Shown here: one piece after another, positions 17,638 through 26,449 of the stretch
How positions within the stretch are numbered: position 1 is the stretch's first letter
Layout: the number at the start of each line of letters is the position of its first letter
Origin: Gemmatimonadota bacterium
GTDB lineage: Bacteria; Gemmatimonadota; Gemmatimonadetes; Longimicrobiales; Gaopeijiaceae
DNA length: 37,177 nucleotides
Assembly: GCA_028874995.1 (NCBI GenBank)
Contig: JAPPGM010000176.1
Location: forward strand, 1-37,177
Direction of reading: 5' to 3'
Made by a program: the position numbers and the translations under genes
The notes under the pieces: model-generated
Databases searched by the model: none
What the model was told of the DNA's origin: nothing
What the model saw: only the letters and a program-made list of their open reading frames with translations

Positions 17638-18015
17638 ATGGGGGAAAACACCGAAAGAAGCTCGGAACCCGGTGCCGACTCGGCCAGGCGGGCCGTGGCG
17701 GACCCGTCCTTGAGTCGCTTCCTGCGAGTGCTGCGGCCCCTGCTGGCGGAGCAATCGGCGTGCTCGGCATGGCTCGTGGGATCGCGGGCCCGCGGAACTG
17801 CGGCGCCCGAAAGCGACATCGACGTAGTCATCGTCGCCCCCACGGAGCGTCCCTTCGTCGAGCGGTTTCGCGACTATCTGCCGGCCGTGCTGGCGGCCGG
17901 AGTCGGCGTGGACCTCCTGGTCTATACGCCCGGCGAGTTCGAGCAGATGCGGACTGAAGAGCGGCCCTTCCTTTCGCATGCCATGAAATCCGCCAGGAAG
18001 ATCGATGTGGGATAG
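17638..18015 (+). CDS. MNT nucleotidyltransferase (antitoxin of HEPN-MNT pair)
   Basis: A minimal nucleotidyltransferase of 125 residues with the pol-beta signature G48-S-R-A-R-G then S-D60-I-D62-V-V-I; the third acidic residue is in V-D-L-L-V-Y. In HEPN-MNT modules the MNT protein neutralises the HEPN RNase by AMPylating it near the active site. The N-terminal 25 residues are polar and may be disordered, or the real start may lie further in. Its stop overlaps the HEPN start by 11 nt, so the two are co-translated. Confidence 0.88.
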   Translation: MGENTERSSEPGADSARRAVADPSLSRFLRVLRPLLAEQSACSAWLVGSRARGTAAPESDIDVVIVAPTERPFVERFRDYLPAVLAAGVGVDLLVYTPGEFEQMRTEERPFLSHAMKSARKIDVG

Positions 18016-18412
18016 CAGGGCCGAGGCAGACCGCTGGCTGAGGCAGGCTGAAAACGATCTCGAGTTCGCACGGCTGGGGCTGCGCGAGGGGTTTTTTGCG
18101 CAGGTGTGCTTCCTCGCCCAGCAGAGTGCCGAGAAGGCCGTCCAGGCCGTGGGTTACCTGTTGGGTGAACGAACGGTGTTGGGGCATTCGGTCGCGGTGT
18201 TGGTCGACCGCTATTCCGAGCGCGTTCCGGGCCTGGCCGATCTGCGGGATGAAGCCGGGATTCTGGATCAGTACTACATCCCCACGCGTTACCCAAACGG
18301 CCTTCCCGGCGGTTTCCCCTTCATGGCCTTCAACGAGGAACAGGCAAGCAACGCCCTTGCGGCTACGGAGCGCTTCCTGCGTCTTGCCTCCGAACTAATG
18401 GCGGCCGGCTGA
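18005..18412 (+). CDS. HEPN-domain protein (toxin of HEPN-MNT pair)
   Basis: A helical HEPN protein of 135 residues. The F-L-A-Q-Q-S-A-E-K-A-V-Q-A helix is characteristic, and the RNase motif R-x4-H is present as R56-T-V-L-G-H61. The C-terminal helix carries the usual E-x-x-S-x-x-A-L segment. Members cleave RNA, often tRNA, when free of their MNT partner. The order MNT then HEPN and the overlap are consistent with a toxin-antitoxin operon; the motif looks active. Confidence 0.88.
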   Translation: MWDSRAEADRWLRQAENDLEFARLGLREGFFAQVCFLAQQSAEKAVQAVGYLLGERTVLGHSVAVLVDRYSERVPGLADLRDEAGILDQYYIPTRYPNGLPGGFPFMAFNEEQASNALAATERFLRLASELMAAG

Positions 18413-18438
18413 GTCGCCGGCGGCCCGAAGAGTGCTCC

Positions 18439-19344
18439 CTACCCACGCCCCGCCACCCCCCTCCCCACCGTCACGGCCGCCGCATCGCTCACGATGAAGA
18501 CCCTGAACCCCTGCGCGATCCGCTCCGCGATGTCATCGACGCCCGCCGTGATTCCGCACGGCACCCCGTGCCGCCTGCACGCGGCCAGCACCGTCCGGAT
18601 GGCGCCCTCCACAGCCTCCATGTCCCCCTCGTAGGCCCGGCGCAGGTCCCCCGGTCCGGGGAACACGATGCTCACCCCTTCGGTCCCGACGATCTCGTCG
18701 GCGCGTTCCACCCCCACCCGGTCCTCGATGATCAGTATGTTCACCAGATCCCCGTCCGGGTTGCCCGGCCACAGGCGCTCTCCCATCGCCGACACCGCGA
18801 TCGCAGCCTCCTCCGCCGACTCGACATGCGGAAAGACGATCGACGCCACCCCCGCCTCGAGCGCCTCGGCCACGTTCGCCTCAGCGGCCTCCACTCCGTC
18901 GCGGATGGCCGGCACCCGCAGCACGAGCGGGTGGGGCGGATCCGGCGCCGATCCCTCGGCGATCCCCGACATGTAAACTTTGGTTGTCATAATGTCAAAT
19001 GGACCTGACTCCAGGGAGTAGAACACGAAGTCCAATTCCCGGTTGCGGCCCATCGCAGCCCCCTGTTCGGCGGTCCTGTCGCCGGAGAAGACTCCGAACA
19101 GCACCTGGCCGTCGGCGAGGAGCCGTACGAGTGGCGCGGTCGACCGGGTGGGGCGATCGGTCGCGCCGGTGGTGGCGGCCGGGGCGTCGGACCCCGACTC
19201 GGCGCGCTGACCGGGGGTCGAGCAAGCGAGCATCGCCAGCGCCATCGCGAGCACCGCCCGCGGCAGGCTGCGGCAGCCCGCGGGCGGAGCGTCGGGATCG
19301 GCGATCGGGCTGGGCAGCGACCGGCAGTGACGGGCGGAGGGCAT
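18439..19344 (-). CDS. Exported HpcH/HpaI aldolase-like protein
   Basis: A (beta/alpha)8 protein of the HpcH/HpaI aldolase family (class II, pyruvate-enolate chemistry). Recognisable are F-G-V-F-S at the barrel start, L-V-L-R-V-P, the A-G-V-A-S-I-V-F-P-H-V block, I-I-E-D (metal Glu), and F-P-G-P-G-D-L (metal Asp). The catalytic His of the G-E-H motif in HpaI aligns with Ser in L-E-S-G-P. Unusually for this cytoplasmic family, the N-terminus has a hydrophobic stretch ending L-A-C, so it looks like a lipoprotein or periplasmic protein. The ATG at 19344 was chosen; one at 19398 is open but would run into the divergent promoter. Function may have moved away from aldol cleavage. Confidence 0.8.
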   Translation of the reverse strand: MPSARHCRSLPSPIADPDAPPAGCRSLPRAVLAMALAMLACSTPGQRAESGSDAPAATTGATDRPTRSTAPLVRLLADGQVLFGVFSGDRTAEQGAAMGRNRELDFVFYSLESGPFDIMTTKVYMSGIAEGSAPDPPHPLVLRVPAIRDGVEAAEANVAEALEAGVASIVFPHVESAEEAAIAVSAMGERLWPGNPDGDLVNILIIEDRVGVERADEIVGTEGVSIVFPGPGDLRRAYEGDMEAVEGAIRTVLAACRRHGVPCGITAGVDDIAERIAQGFRVFIVSDAAAVTVGRGVAGRG

Positions 19345-19397
19345 CGAGGTGGCGAGGCCTTTCGGGCTAATGGCTACCGACGTGTCTGTGCCCACCA

Positions 19398-19427
19398 TTG
19401 GCGGACCAGACCGAAGATGCGTAATTT
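19398..19427 (+). promoter_or_regulatory. Candidate promoter of the EF-hand/cytochrome operon
   Basis: TTGGCG (19398-19403) and TAATTT (19422-19427) are separated by 18 nt, in a locally AT-richer stretch between divergent genes, about 58 nt before the ATG at 19485. A fair sigma70-type match only. Confidence 0.35.
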
Positions 19428-19484
19428 TCGCGGCCCCACCCCCATGAACAACCCTGATCGCCCATCTGAAGGAGAATGACCCTC

Positions 19485-20138
19485 ATGGCCAACACCAGAC
19501 TTCTCATCCTGACGGCCGCGGCCGCCGCCTTCCTCGCGGGCCCGATGACCGAGACCGCATCCGCCCAGAGCGCCGCCCACCGCCACATCGGACACGTCGC
19601 CGACATGTTCAACGGCACGCCGGACAACGTCGGTCTGCTCGCCGCCGCTCGGGCCGAGGCCGAAGTCGCCGGCCAGCACGCCGCGCTGGCGGACGGATCC
19701 GGGGATCTGGCCGGGATTCAGCGGCACACCACGCATGTCCTGCACGCGATCGATCCGTCCACTGCCGAGCGGGGACCCGGCAAGGGCTACGGTCTGATCA
19801 GGGCCGCCTCGGGGTGCGCGCAGCACATCGGCATGGCCGGCGAATCGGATGACGCGTCGGCAGCCGTGAAGAACCATTCGACCCATGTGAAGACCAGTTG
19901 CCAGAACGTGGTCACCTGGGCCGAGGCCATCCAGGAGAAGGCCGCGGCGATCGCCTCCGCGACGGATCTGGCATCGGCAAAGGAGATGGCCCAGGAGATC
20001 GGCCGCCTGACGAAGGCCATCCTCGCCGGGATGGATGCGGACGGCAACGGCAGGGTGACCTGGCAGGAGGGCGAGGGTGGCCTGGACCAGGCCGCGACTC
20101 ATCTCAGGCTCATGAAGGAGGCCGAAGGGCTCGGCTGA
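19485..20138 (+). CDS. Secreted protein with one EF-hand loop
   Basis: 217 residues with a clear signal peptide (1-28, ending A-S-A-Q). The mature part is helical and His-rich, with H-R-H-I-G-H, H-T-T-H and H-S-T-H segments and two Cys at about 111 and 139. Near the C-terminus a canonical calcium-binding loop is present (D184-x-D186-G-N188-G-x-V-T192-W-Q-E195). The regularly spaced His recall four-helix c'-like or metal-binding bundles, but there is no CxxCH, so haem binding is not claimed. The ATG at 19485 lies 10 nt after AAGGAG; the ATG at 19476 is only 1 nt from it. The next gene, 8 nt on, is a cytochrome, which suggests a shared periplasmic role. Confidence 0.75.
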   Translation: MANTRLLILTAAAAAFLAGPMTETASAQSAAHRHIGHVADMFNGTPDNVGLLAAARAEAEVAGQHAALADGSGDLAGIQRHTTHVLHAIDPSTAERGPGKGYGLIRAASGCAQHIGMAGESDDASAAVKNHSTHVKTSCQNVVTWAEAIQEKAAAIASATDLASAKEMAQEIGRLTKAILAGMDADGNGRVTWQEGEGGLDQAATHLRLMKEAEGLG

Positions 20139-20146
20139 CCGCCCGG

Positions 20147-20617
20147 ATGACGCCCATGACCCCATTCAAACGAACCGGATCCTCCCGGGCCACCGGCACG
20201 CTCTCCGCAACCGCGGTCGGTGCAGCCGTCCTGGCCGCGGCCGCGGGATTCACGCCGGATGCGGCAGCTCCGCCCTCGACCGACCCGAATCCCCGCCTCC
20301 AGGAGTCCCAGGACACCGTCAGCTTCGCCACGCAGATCCTTCCCATCTTCCAGAAGCGCTGTGCCAAGTGCCACGGAGGTGAGGACGAAAACGGCGAGGT
20401 GCTCACCGAGGTCAGCCTGAGCCTTCTCGAATACGAGAGGGTCATGGTGGGCTCCGAGTTCGGCACCGTCGTCGAGCCCGGCGACCCGGACGGCAGCTTC
20501 CTGATGGACATGATCACCGCGGGCGACATGCCTCCCGAAGGCGAGGGCGACAAGGTTCCCGAAGAGGAGATCGCGCTGATTCGGACCTGGATCGAGCAGG
20601 GGGCGCTGAACAACTGA
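20147..20617 (+). CDS. Small exported c-type cytochrome (PSCyt-like)
   Basis: 156 residues with a signal peptide (about 8-40), then one haem site C72-A-K-C75-H76 and a likely axial Met in G-D-M128-P-P. The F-A-x-x-I-L-P-I-F-x-x-R-C-x-x-C-H opening and the I-x-x-W-I-x-x-G-A ending are typical of the planctomycete-type cytochrome C domain (PSC1). This domain is often fused to large redox or sugar-oxidising proteins but stands alone here. Two ATGs (20147, 20156) are possible and neither has a strong Shine-Dalgarno. Probably co-transcribed with the EF-hand gene. Confidence 0.85.
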   Translation: MTPMTPFKRTGSSRATGTLSATAVGAAVLAAAAGFTPDAAAPPSTDPNPRLQESQDTVSFATQILPIFQKRCAKCHGGEDENGEVLTEVSLSLLEYERVMVGSEFGTVVEPGDPDGSFLMDMITAGDMPPEGEGDKVPEEEIALIRTWIEQGALNN

Positions 20618-20624
20618 GGAGCGG

Positions 20625-21485
20625 CTACCCCCTCCCCCGCCTCCTCAGCCACGCCACCACCACCAGCAGCAGCGCCGCAAAGACGATCAGGAACGTCGCC
20701 ACCGCCAGGATCGCGGGACTGATCTGCTCCCGGATCCCCGCCCACATCTGGCGCGGAATCGTGCGCTGCTCGACGCCGGCCATGAAGAGCACCACGACCA
20801 CTTCGTCGAACGAGGTCGCGAAGGCGAAGAGCGCCCCCGAGATCACGCCGGGCGCGATCAGCGGGAGCTGCACCCTGCGGAACGCGTAGAGCGGCGGGGC
20901 CCCCAGGGAGGCGGCCGCGCGGGTCAGGTTCGAATCGAAGCCCGACAGCGTGGCCGTGACGGTGATGACCACGAAGGGGATGCCGAGCGCGGTGTGCGCC
21001 AGGATCAGCCCCAGATGGGTCTGCCCGAGCCCGATGCTCGAGTAGAAGAAGAACATCCCCGCCGCCGAGATGATGACAGGGGTGATCATGGGCGAGATGA
21101 GCAGGCCCATGACGAGGCGGCGGGCGGGCATGGCGGCGCTCGCGAGACCCAGCGCCGCCAGCGTCCCGAGGGTGGTGGCGAGGGCGGTCGCGGAGACGCC
21201 GATGACCAGGCTGTTCACCAGGCTCCGCGTCCAGACCTCGTTCTCGAGGATCTCCCGGTACCATCTCAGCGAATACGCCTCGGCGTCCAGTCGCAGCATC
21301 CCCTCGGTGAAGGTGAAGTAGGGCTCGGCGTTGAAGCTGAGCGGCACGATCACCACGATCGGCGCCACCAGGAACACGAAGACGAGGACGCAGAAGGCTA
21401 GGTAGGCGAAACGGCCAAGTGTGTCGCCGCGCAGCAGACGTGCCGGTGAGGGTGGTGCGGTGGGCGCGCCGGTGGCCGCAGTCAT
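20625..21485 (-). CDS. ABC transporter permease, PotC-like
   Basis: A 286-residue inner-membrane permease of the polyamine/iron/thiamine-type importer family with six predicted TM segments. The cytoplasmic EAA-like loop is T-R-A-A-A-S-L-G-A-P-P-L-Y-A-F-R-R-V-x-L-P-L-I-A-P-G and docks on the ATPase. The ATG at 21485 was chosen (GGGGG 5 nt upstream) over a GTG at 21560 directly after the upstream stop, because the extra N-terminus is low-complexity. It is the last gene of the importer operon and converges closely with the cytochrome gene. Confidence 0.92.
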   Translation of the reverse strand: MTAATGAPTAPPSPARLLRGDTLGRFAYLAFCVLVFVFLVAPIVVIVPLSFNAEPYFTFTEGMLRLDAEAYSLRWYREILENEVWTRSLVNSLVIGVSATALATTLGTLAALGLASAAMPARRLVMGLLISPMITPVIISAAGMFFFYSSIGLGQTHLGLILAHTALGIPFVVITVTATLSGFDSNLTRAAASLGAPPLYAFRRVQLPLIAPGVISGALFAFATSFDEVVVVLFMAGVEQRTIPRQMWAGIREQISPAILAVATFLIVFAALLLVVVAWLRRRGRG

Positions 21486-21560
21486 GGTCGCCCCCTGGTT
21501 GCAGGCTGAGGCGCCCGATGCCGACCGGTCGCGCGGGTGGCGGTACTCATCGTCGCACAC

Positions 21561-22754
21561 TCATCCCAGACTCAGCCGCTCGATGCCCACAAGCCGGTCA
21601 TACAGCAGGTAGAGCGCGAGCACGCCCGCCAGGAGGATGCCGCCCAGCGCCCCCGCCAGACCCCAGTTGAGCGAGGTCTGCATGTGATACGCAACCATAT
21701 TGGAGATGAGCTGGCCGCTGCTGCCGCCCACCAGCGCCGGGGTGATGTAGTAGCCGATGGCGAGGATGAAGACGAGAAGCGAACCCGCGCCCACCCCGGG
21801 CAGCGTCTGCGGCCAGTAAACCCGGAAGAACGCCTGTGCCGGTTTGGCCCCCAGCGACGCCGCCGCGTTCATGTACTGGCCCGGGATCGCGCGCATGACC
21901 GAATAGAGCGGCAGTACCATGAAGGGCAGCAGCACGTGGGTCATGGCGATGATCGTGCCGGTCATGTTGTAGATCATCGCGAGGCGCCCGTCCTCGCCGA
22001 TCAGCCCGATGGCGAGGAGAAGGTCGTTGACCACGCCCTGCGTCTGCAACAGCACGATCCAAGCGGTGGTGCGCACCAGCAGCGAGGTCCAGAAGGGGAC
22101 CAGCACCAGGGCAAGCAGGAGGTTCGCACGGCGTTCGGGCGCGTTCGCGATCAGGTGCGCGACCGGGTAGCCCAAGGCCAGACAGAGGATCGTGATCACC
22201 GCACTCACCACCAGCGTCCGCCAGAGCAGCGGCAGGTAGATGCGCCGTTCCTCGGGCTGGCGCGCGACCGATCCGCCGGGAAGCCGCTGCATGTCCACGG
22301 CATTCAGGTAGTGGCGCGCGGTGAAGCGCTGGCCGGCGGCGCGGACGGCGTGCCAGGTCGCCGGATCGGCCCAAGCCGCGTCGATCTCCTCCAGGACGCC
22401 GCGCCAGGGTCCGTCGGTCACGTCGCGAAGCGAGCGGGCACTCCGCGTGAAGACGCTCCGAAGTCCGCTCTCCAACCGGTTGACGCGCCCCGCGACCTGG
22501 CCGAGCGTACGGTTCTCGCGGGCCTGCACAAGTTCGCGTGCGACCGCCTCGTAGGCGGCCTCGCCGGGGAGTTCTTCGCCATCCCACTCCGCCAGCGAAG
22601 CCAGCGTTTCGGGCAGGGCGTCCGCCACCACGGGGTCGTGGACGCTCCTGACCAGCATCGTCGCCAGGGGCGCGATGAAGGTGACGAGGATGAAGAGGAG
22701 GAGAGGCAGCACCAGGGCCAGCGCCCTGAACCGCTCCCGTCCGGACCCGATCAT
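21561..22754 (-). CDS. ABC transporter permease, PotB-like, with large first external loop
   Basis: A 397-residue permease. TM1 (about 11-36) is followed by a ~135-residue hydrophilic helical insertion before the remaining TM segments, so the protein is ~110 residues longer than PotB. The EAA loop reads N-A-A-A-S-L-G-A-K-P-A-Q-A-F-F-R-V-Y-W-P. With the insertion after one TM helix, it should face the periplasm and might contact the binding protein. It lies 4 nt after the binding-protein gene. The specific substrate is not determinable; the subunit set suggests polyamines or a similar cation. Confidence 0.92.
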   Translation of the reverse strand: MIGSGRERFRALALVLPLLLFILVTFIAPLATMLVRSVHDPVVADALPETLASLAEWDGEELPGEAAYEAVARELVQARENRTLGQVAGRVNRLESGLRSVFTRSARSLRDVTDGPWRGVLEEIDAAWADPATWHAVRAAGQRFTARHYLNAVDMQRLPGGSVARQPEERRIYLPLLWRTLVVSAVITILCLALGYPVAHLIANAPERRANLLLALVLVPFWTSLLVRTTAWIVLLQTQGVVNDLLLAIGLIGEDGRLAMIYNMTGTIIAMTHVLLPFMVLPLYSVMRAIPGQYMNAAASLGAKPAQAFFRVYWPQTLPGVGAGSLLVFILAIGYYITPALVGGSSGQLISNMVAYHMQTSLNWGLAGALGGILLAGVLALYLLYDRLVGIERLSLG

Positions 22755-22758
22755 CGCT

Positions 22759-23898
22759 TCAGCGCGCCAGCCAGGCGCTGAAGCGCTCGTTCAACTCGTC
22801 CTGGTTGTCGACCCACCACTCCCAGTCGTAGCGGAGCGCTCGCCTCGCGTTCTCCGGACTGGCCGGCATGTGCGGTGCCATCTCGACGCCGGCCGCGACG
22901 TGGGTGGTGACCAGGGGCGCACCCGACCTGCGGGCGGGGGAATAGGAGATCCGGCGGCCGATCCGCGCCTGGGACTCGGCGCTGGTGGCGAAGGCGAGGT
23001 AGCGCATGGCTTCATCCAACCTTGGCGTTCCCGCGACGATTCCGAGCACGCCCACATCAAGCAACTGTCCGTCCCACACGATCACGAACGGCTGGTTCTC
23101 CAGCACCTGGGCGTTGAAGATGCGGCCGTTGTAGGCGGTGCTCATGACCACCTCGCCGTCGGCCAGCATCTGCGGGGGCTGCGCGCCCGCCTCCCACCAG
23201 ATCACCTGGTCCTTGATGGTGTCCAGCTTGCGGAAGGCGCGGTCGAGACCCTCGCGGGTATTCATGGCGGAGTACACCTGGTCCAGCGGCACCCCGTCGG
23301 CGATCAGCGCGAACTCGAGGTTGACCTGCGGGACACGGCGCATGCCGCGCCGGCCGGGGAACTTCTCCAGGTCGAAGAAGTCGGCCATGGTCGCGGGCTT
23401 CTCGCCGGGGATGTTGTCGGCGTTGTAGGCGTACACGGTGGACCAGAAGAGCTGCCCGATTCCGCACTCGGTCAGGCCTTCGGGCACGAAGTCCTCGGCG
23501 GCGGGCGTACCGTCGGCGCCGTCCGGCAGAAAGCTGACGTCGATGGGCTCCAGCAGGCCTTCGTCGCAGCCGCGAACCGCGTCGGCGATCTCCAGGTCGA
23601 CCACGTCCCAGTGGATGTTGCCCACGCTGACCTGGGCCCGGATCTGGGCAAGCCCGCCGTTGTAGTCCTCCACGTTCACGCGAATGCCGGTGGTTCCCGT
23701 GAATGGGATGTTCACCCCCTCGTTGACGGCCCGGCCGTATGAGCCGCCCCAGGAGACGGCGGTGATGGCCTGGGCGTGCAGGTTGTGCACCGGTACGGGC
23801 GAGACCATGGCCAGAACGGCAAGTGCCGTCCATCGCCCGGCGCCCTGAATCCAGCCTCGCGGCCGCCGCGCGACGCGGCACAGTCTTTCGGTCATCAT
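22759..23898 (-). CDS. ABC transporter substrate-binding protein, PotD/PotF-like
   Basis: A 379-residue periplasmic binding protein. The signal peptide includes a hydrophobic stretch around A-L-A-V-L-A-M-V and ends H-A-Q. The mature start V-S-W-G-G-S-Y-G-R-A and later W-S-T-V-Y-A-Y-N and F-P-G-R-R-G motifs are typical of SBP_bac_8-type extracellular binding proteins of the putrescine/spermidine group. The start at 23898 was chosen: AAGGAGG lies about 12 nt upstream, and the open frame's first codon at 23949 is a TTG inside a -35-like TTGACA. It sits between the ATPase and permease genes. Confidence 0.92.
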   Translation of the reverse strand: MMTERLCRVARRPRGWIQGAGRWTALAVLAMVSPVPVHNLHAQAITAVSWGGSYGRAVNEGVNIPFTGTTGIRVNVEDYNGGLAQIRAQVSVGNIHWDVVDLEIADAVRGCDEGLLEPIDVSFLPDGADGTPAAEDFVPEGLTECGIGQLFWSTVYAYNADNIPGEKPATMADFFDLEKFPGRRGMRRVPQVNLEFALIADGVPLDQVYSAMNTREGLDRAFRKLDTIKDQVIWWEAGAQPPQMLADGEVVMSTAYNGRIFNAQVLENQPFVIVWDGQLLDVGVLGIVAGTPRLDEAMRYLAFATSAESQARIGRRISYSPARRSGAPLVTTHVAAGVEMAPHMPASPENARRALRYDWEWWVDNQDELNERFSAWLAR

Positions 23899-23934
23899 TG
23901 TGCTTGCAACCCTCCTTGCGTGTGTAAACCGTGA

Positions 23935-23959
23935 TTGACTTAATGTCAACTAAACTTGA

Positions 23960-23960
<1 letters not shown>
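23935..23960 (-). promoter_or_regulatory. Overlapping TTGAC/GTCAA half-sites upstream of the binding-protein gene
   Basis: Plus-strand TTGAC (23935-23939), GTCAA (23945-23949) and TTGAC (23956-23960) make two adjoining inverted repeats with 5- and 6-nt spacers. The middle one is also a minus-strand -35-like TTGACA, 17 nt from TACACA. This suggests a regulated internal promoter for the binding protein and permeases, allowing higher binding-protein expression. Confidence 0.4.
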
Positions 23961-25089
<1,129 letters not shown>

Positions 25090-25093
<4 letters not shown>

Positions 25094-25536
25094 GAACCGC
25101 CCTCCAGCTCCTGGTTGTAGTAGCCGAAGGTCTGCGAGCCCTCCAGCGCCGGGTCCAGGCGGCGGGCGCCGAAGGGGGCGTCGGGCTTGGTGAGGAAGAA
25201 CTCGTCCGCGCGGGCGAAGAACTCCCGGGAGGGCGTGTCGAACCGCTCCTCCAGCTCCGCCACGTTGGCAAGGCCGATGGCACCCATATCACCCATATCG
25301 GTAGACCCATACGATATGGGTCGGTCCTCGCCGCAGGCGGCCAGGGGAAGGAGGAGGGCCGGCAACGCGGCCGGACGGGCAAAGGGGGTCAAGGTCCGGC
25401 GCAGCCGGAATCCGGCCACGTCCAGGACACGCACGACGAACGGAACCGGGCGCGGCGGATTCGGCGGCGGGACCGGAGGCTTCGGGGGCGGAGGGGGCAT
25501 CGGCGGCCGCGGAGGCGGCTGGGGAGTGGTCGTCAT
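25090..25536 (-). CDS. Small putative lipoprotein with Pro-rich N-terminus
   Basis: Unrecognised, 148 residues as drawn. Residues 1-32 are almost pure proline. Next come a basic segment and a hydrophobic stretch with a lipobox (L-P-L-A-A-C at about 68), then a ~75-residue acidic and aromatic tail ending Y-Y-N-Q-E-L-E-G-G-S. The long N-terminus before the lipobox is abnormal, so the true start is probably internal and non-ATG. The 4-nt overlap with the importer ATPase gene supports a real coding end. A Cys-anchored partner of the importer is possible, but that is inference. Confidence 0.5.
25282..25321. repeat. ACCCATATC repeat cluster with palindrome
   Basis: Two tandem ACCCATATC copies (25282-25290, 25291-25299) are followed by the palindrome ACCCATA-CGA-TATGGGT (25305-25321). 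This AT-rich island lies in very GC-rich sequence inside the putative lipoprotein gene. It could be a binding site or only the coding of D-M-G-D-M-G. Confidence 0.45.
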
Positions 25537-25545
25537 GGGATCGGG

Positions 25546-26382
25546 TCAGTTCCTGGGCCGGATCGACATCTCCTCCTTCAGGTCGGACACCGTCACCACG
25601 CGCACGTCCCCATCCTCGCCGCGCAGGGTGATCGTCTCATTGAAGATGTTCACGCCCACCACCCGCTCGCGCCCCCGGCCGGTCCGCAGGGTGCGCCCCT
25701 CGCGCGGGAACCGCCTGCGCGCCTCCACGTAGCTGTCGTGCTCGTACATCAGGCAGCACATCAGGCGCCCGCAGCACCCCGAGATCTGCGCGGGGTTGAG
25801 CGAGAGCGACTGGTCCTTGGCCAACTGCAGGCTGACTGGCTTGAGTTCGGGCAGCCACGTCGAACAGCAGAGTTCGCGCCCGCACCGCCCCACACCCCCC
25901 AGCAGCGCGGCCTCGTCCCGCACGCCGATCTGCTTGAGCTCGATGCGGGTGCGGAAGGACCGCGCCAGGTCACGCACCAGCGCCCGGAAGTCCACCCGCT
26001 TCTCGGCGGTGAAGTAGATGATCAGCTTCTTGCGGTCGAACTGCCACTCCGTCTCAGTGACCTTCATCTTGAGCCCGTGGCGGGCCACGTGATTGCGTGC
26101 TTCCGTCCGCGCCCGCCGCTCGTCGTCGACCTTGAAGCGGGCCCGGTTGACCTCTTCGGGTTCCGCGCGGCGGAGCACCCGCATGGTCGGGGTGGGCGTC
26201 GAGCACCCGCCGGAGGACGAGCACTTCCGTTCGGCGATGCTCCCCAGCGCGGTGATCTGGCCGAAATCCTCGCCGCGGTCCGCCTGCACGATTACCCGGT
26301 CACCGGGGACCAGATCGAGTCCTCCGGTGTTGAAGTAGCCCCGGCGCGTCCCCTTGAACCGCACCTCGGCGAAGCCGGACAC
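25546..26382 (-). CDS. ricT: PSP1-domain protein, RicT/YaaT family
   Basis: 278 residues with the PSP1 C-terminal domain. The conserved cysteine pattern G-R-C-G-R-E-L-C-C-S-T-W-L and I-S-G-C-C-G-R-L-M-C-C-L-M-Y-E is fully present. In Bacillus the RicAFT complex binds Fe-S clusters and controls RNase Y-dependent mRNA maturation. A second Cys pair, K-C-x4-G-C, lies at about 54-60. The start is GTG with no clear Shine-Dalgarno. It is transcribed after accA with a 67-nt gap that contains the dispersed 35-bp repeat and a TCCACGGAC motif. Confidence 0.92.
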   Translation of the reverse strand: MSGFAEVRFKGTRRGYFNTGGLDLVPGDRVIVQADRGEDFGQITALGSIAERKCSSSGGCSTPTPTMRVLRRAEPEEVNRARFKVDDERRARTEARNHVARHGLKMKVTETEWQFDRKKLIIYFTAEKRVDFRALVRDLARSFRTRIELKQIGVRDEAALLGGVGRCGRELCCSTWLPELKPVSLQLAKDQSLSLNPAQISGCCGRLMCCLMYEHDSYVEARRRFPREGRTLRTGRGRERVVGVNIFNETITLRGEDGDVRVVTVSDLKEEMSIRPRN

Positions 26383-26403
26383 TATCCGCGGTCCGTGGAA
26401 AGG

Positions 26404-26438
26404 CGGCCCGGCGTGGATGCATCGCCGCCCGAATCCCG
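26404..26438. repeat. Dispersed 35-bp repeat, copy B
   Basis: 31 of 35 positions match 139-173 in the same orientation. It lies between the accA stop and the ricT start. The adjacent GTCCGTGGA (26391-26399, minus-strand TCCACGGAC) is a further instance of the motif seen at 4291 and 17538. Confidence 0.5.
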
Positions 26439-26449
26439 CGGAGACCGCT

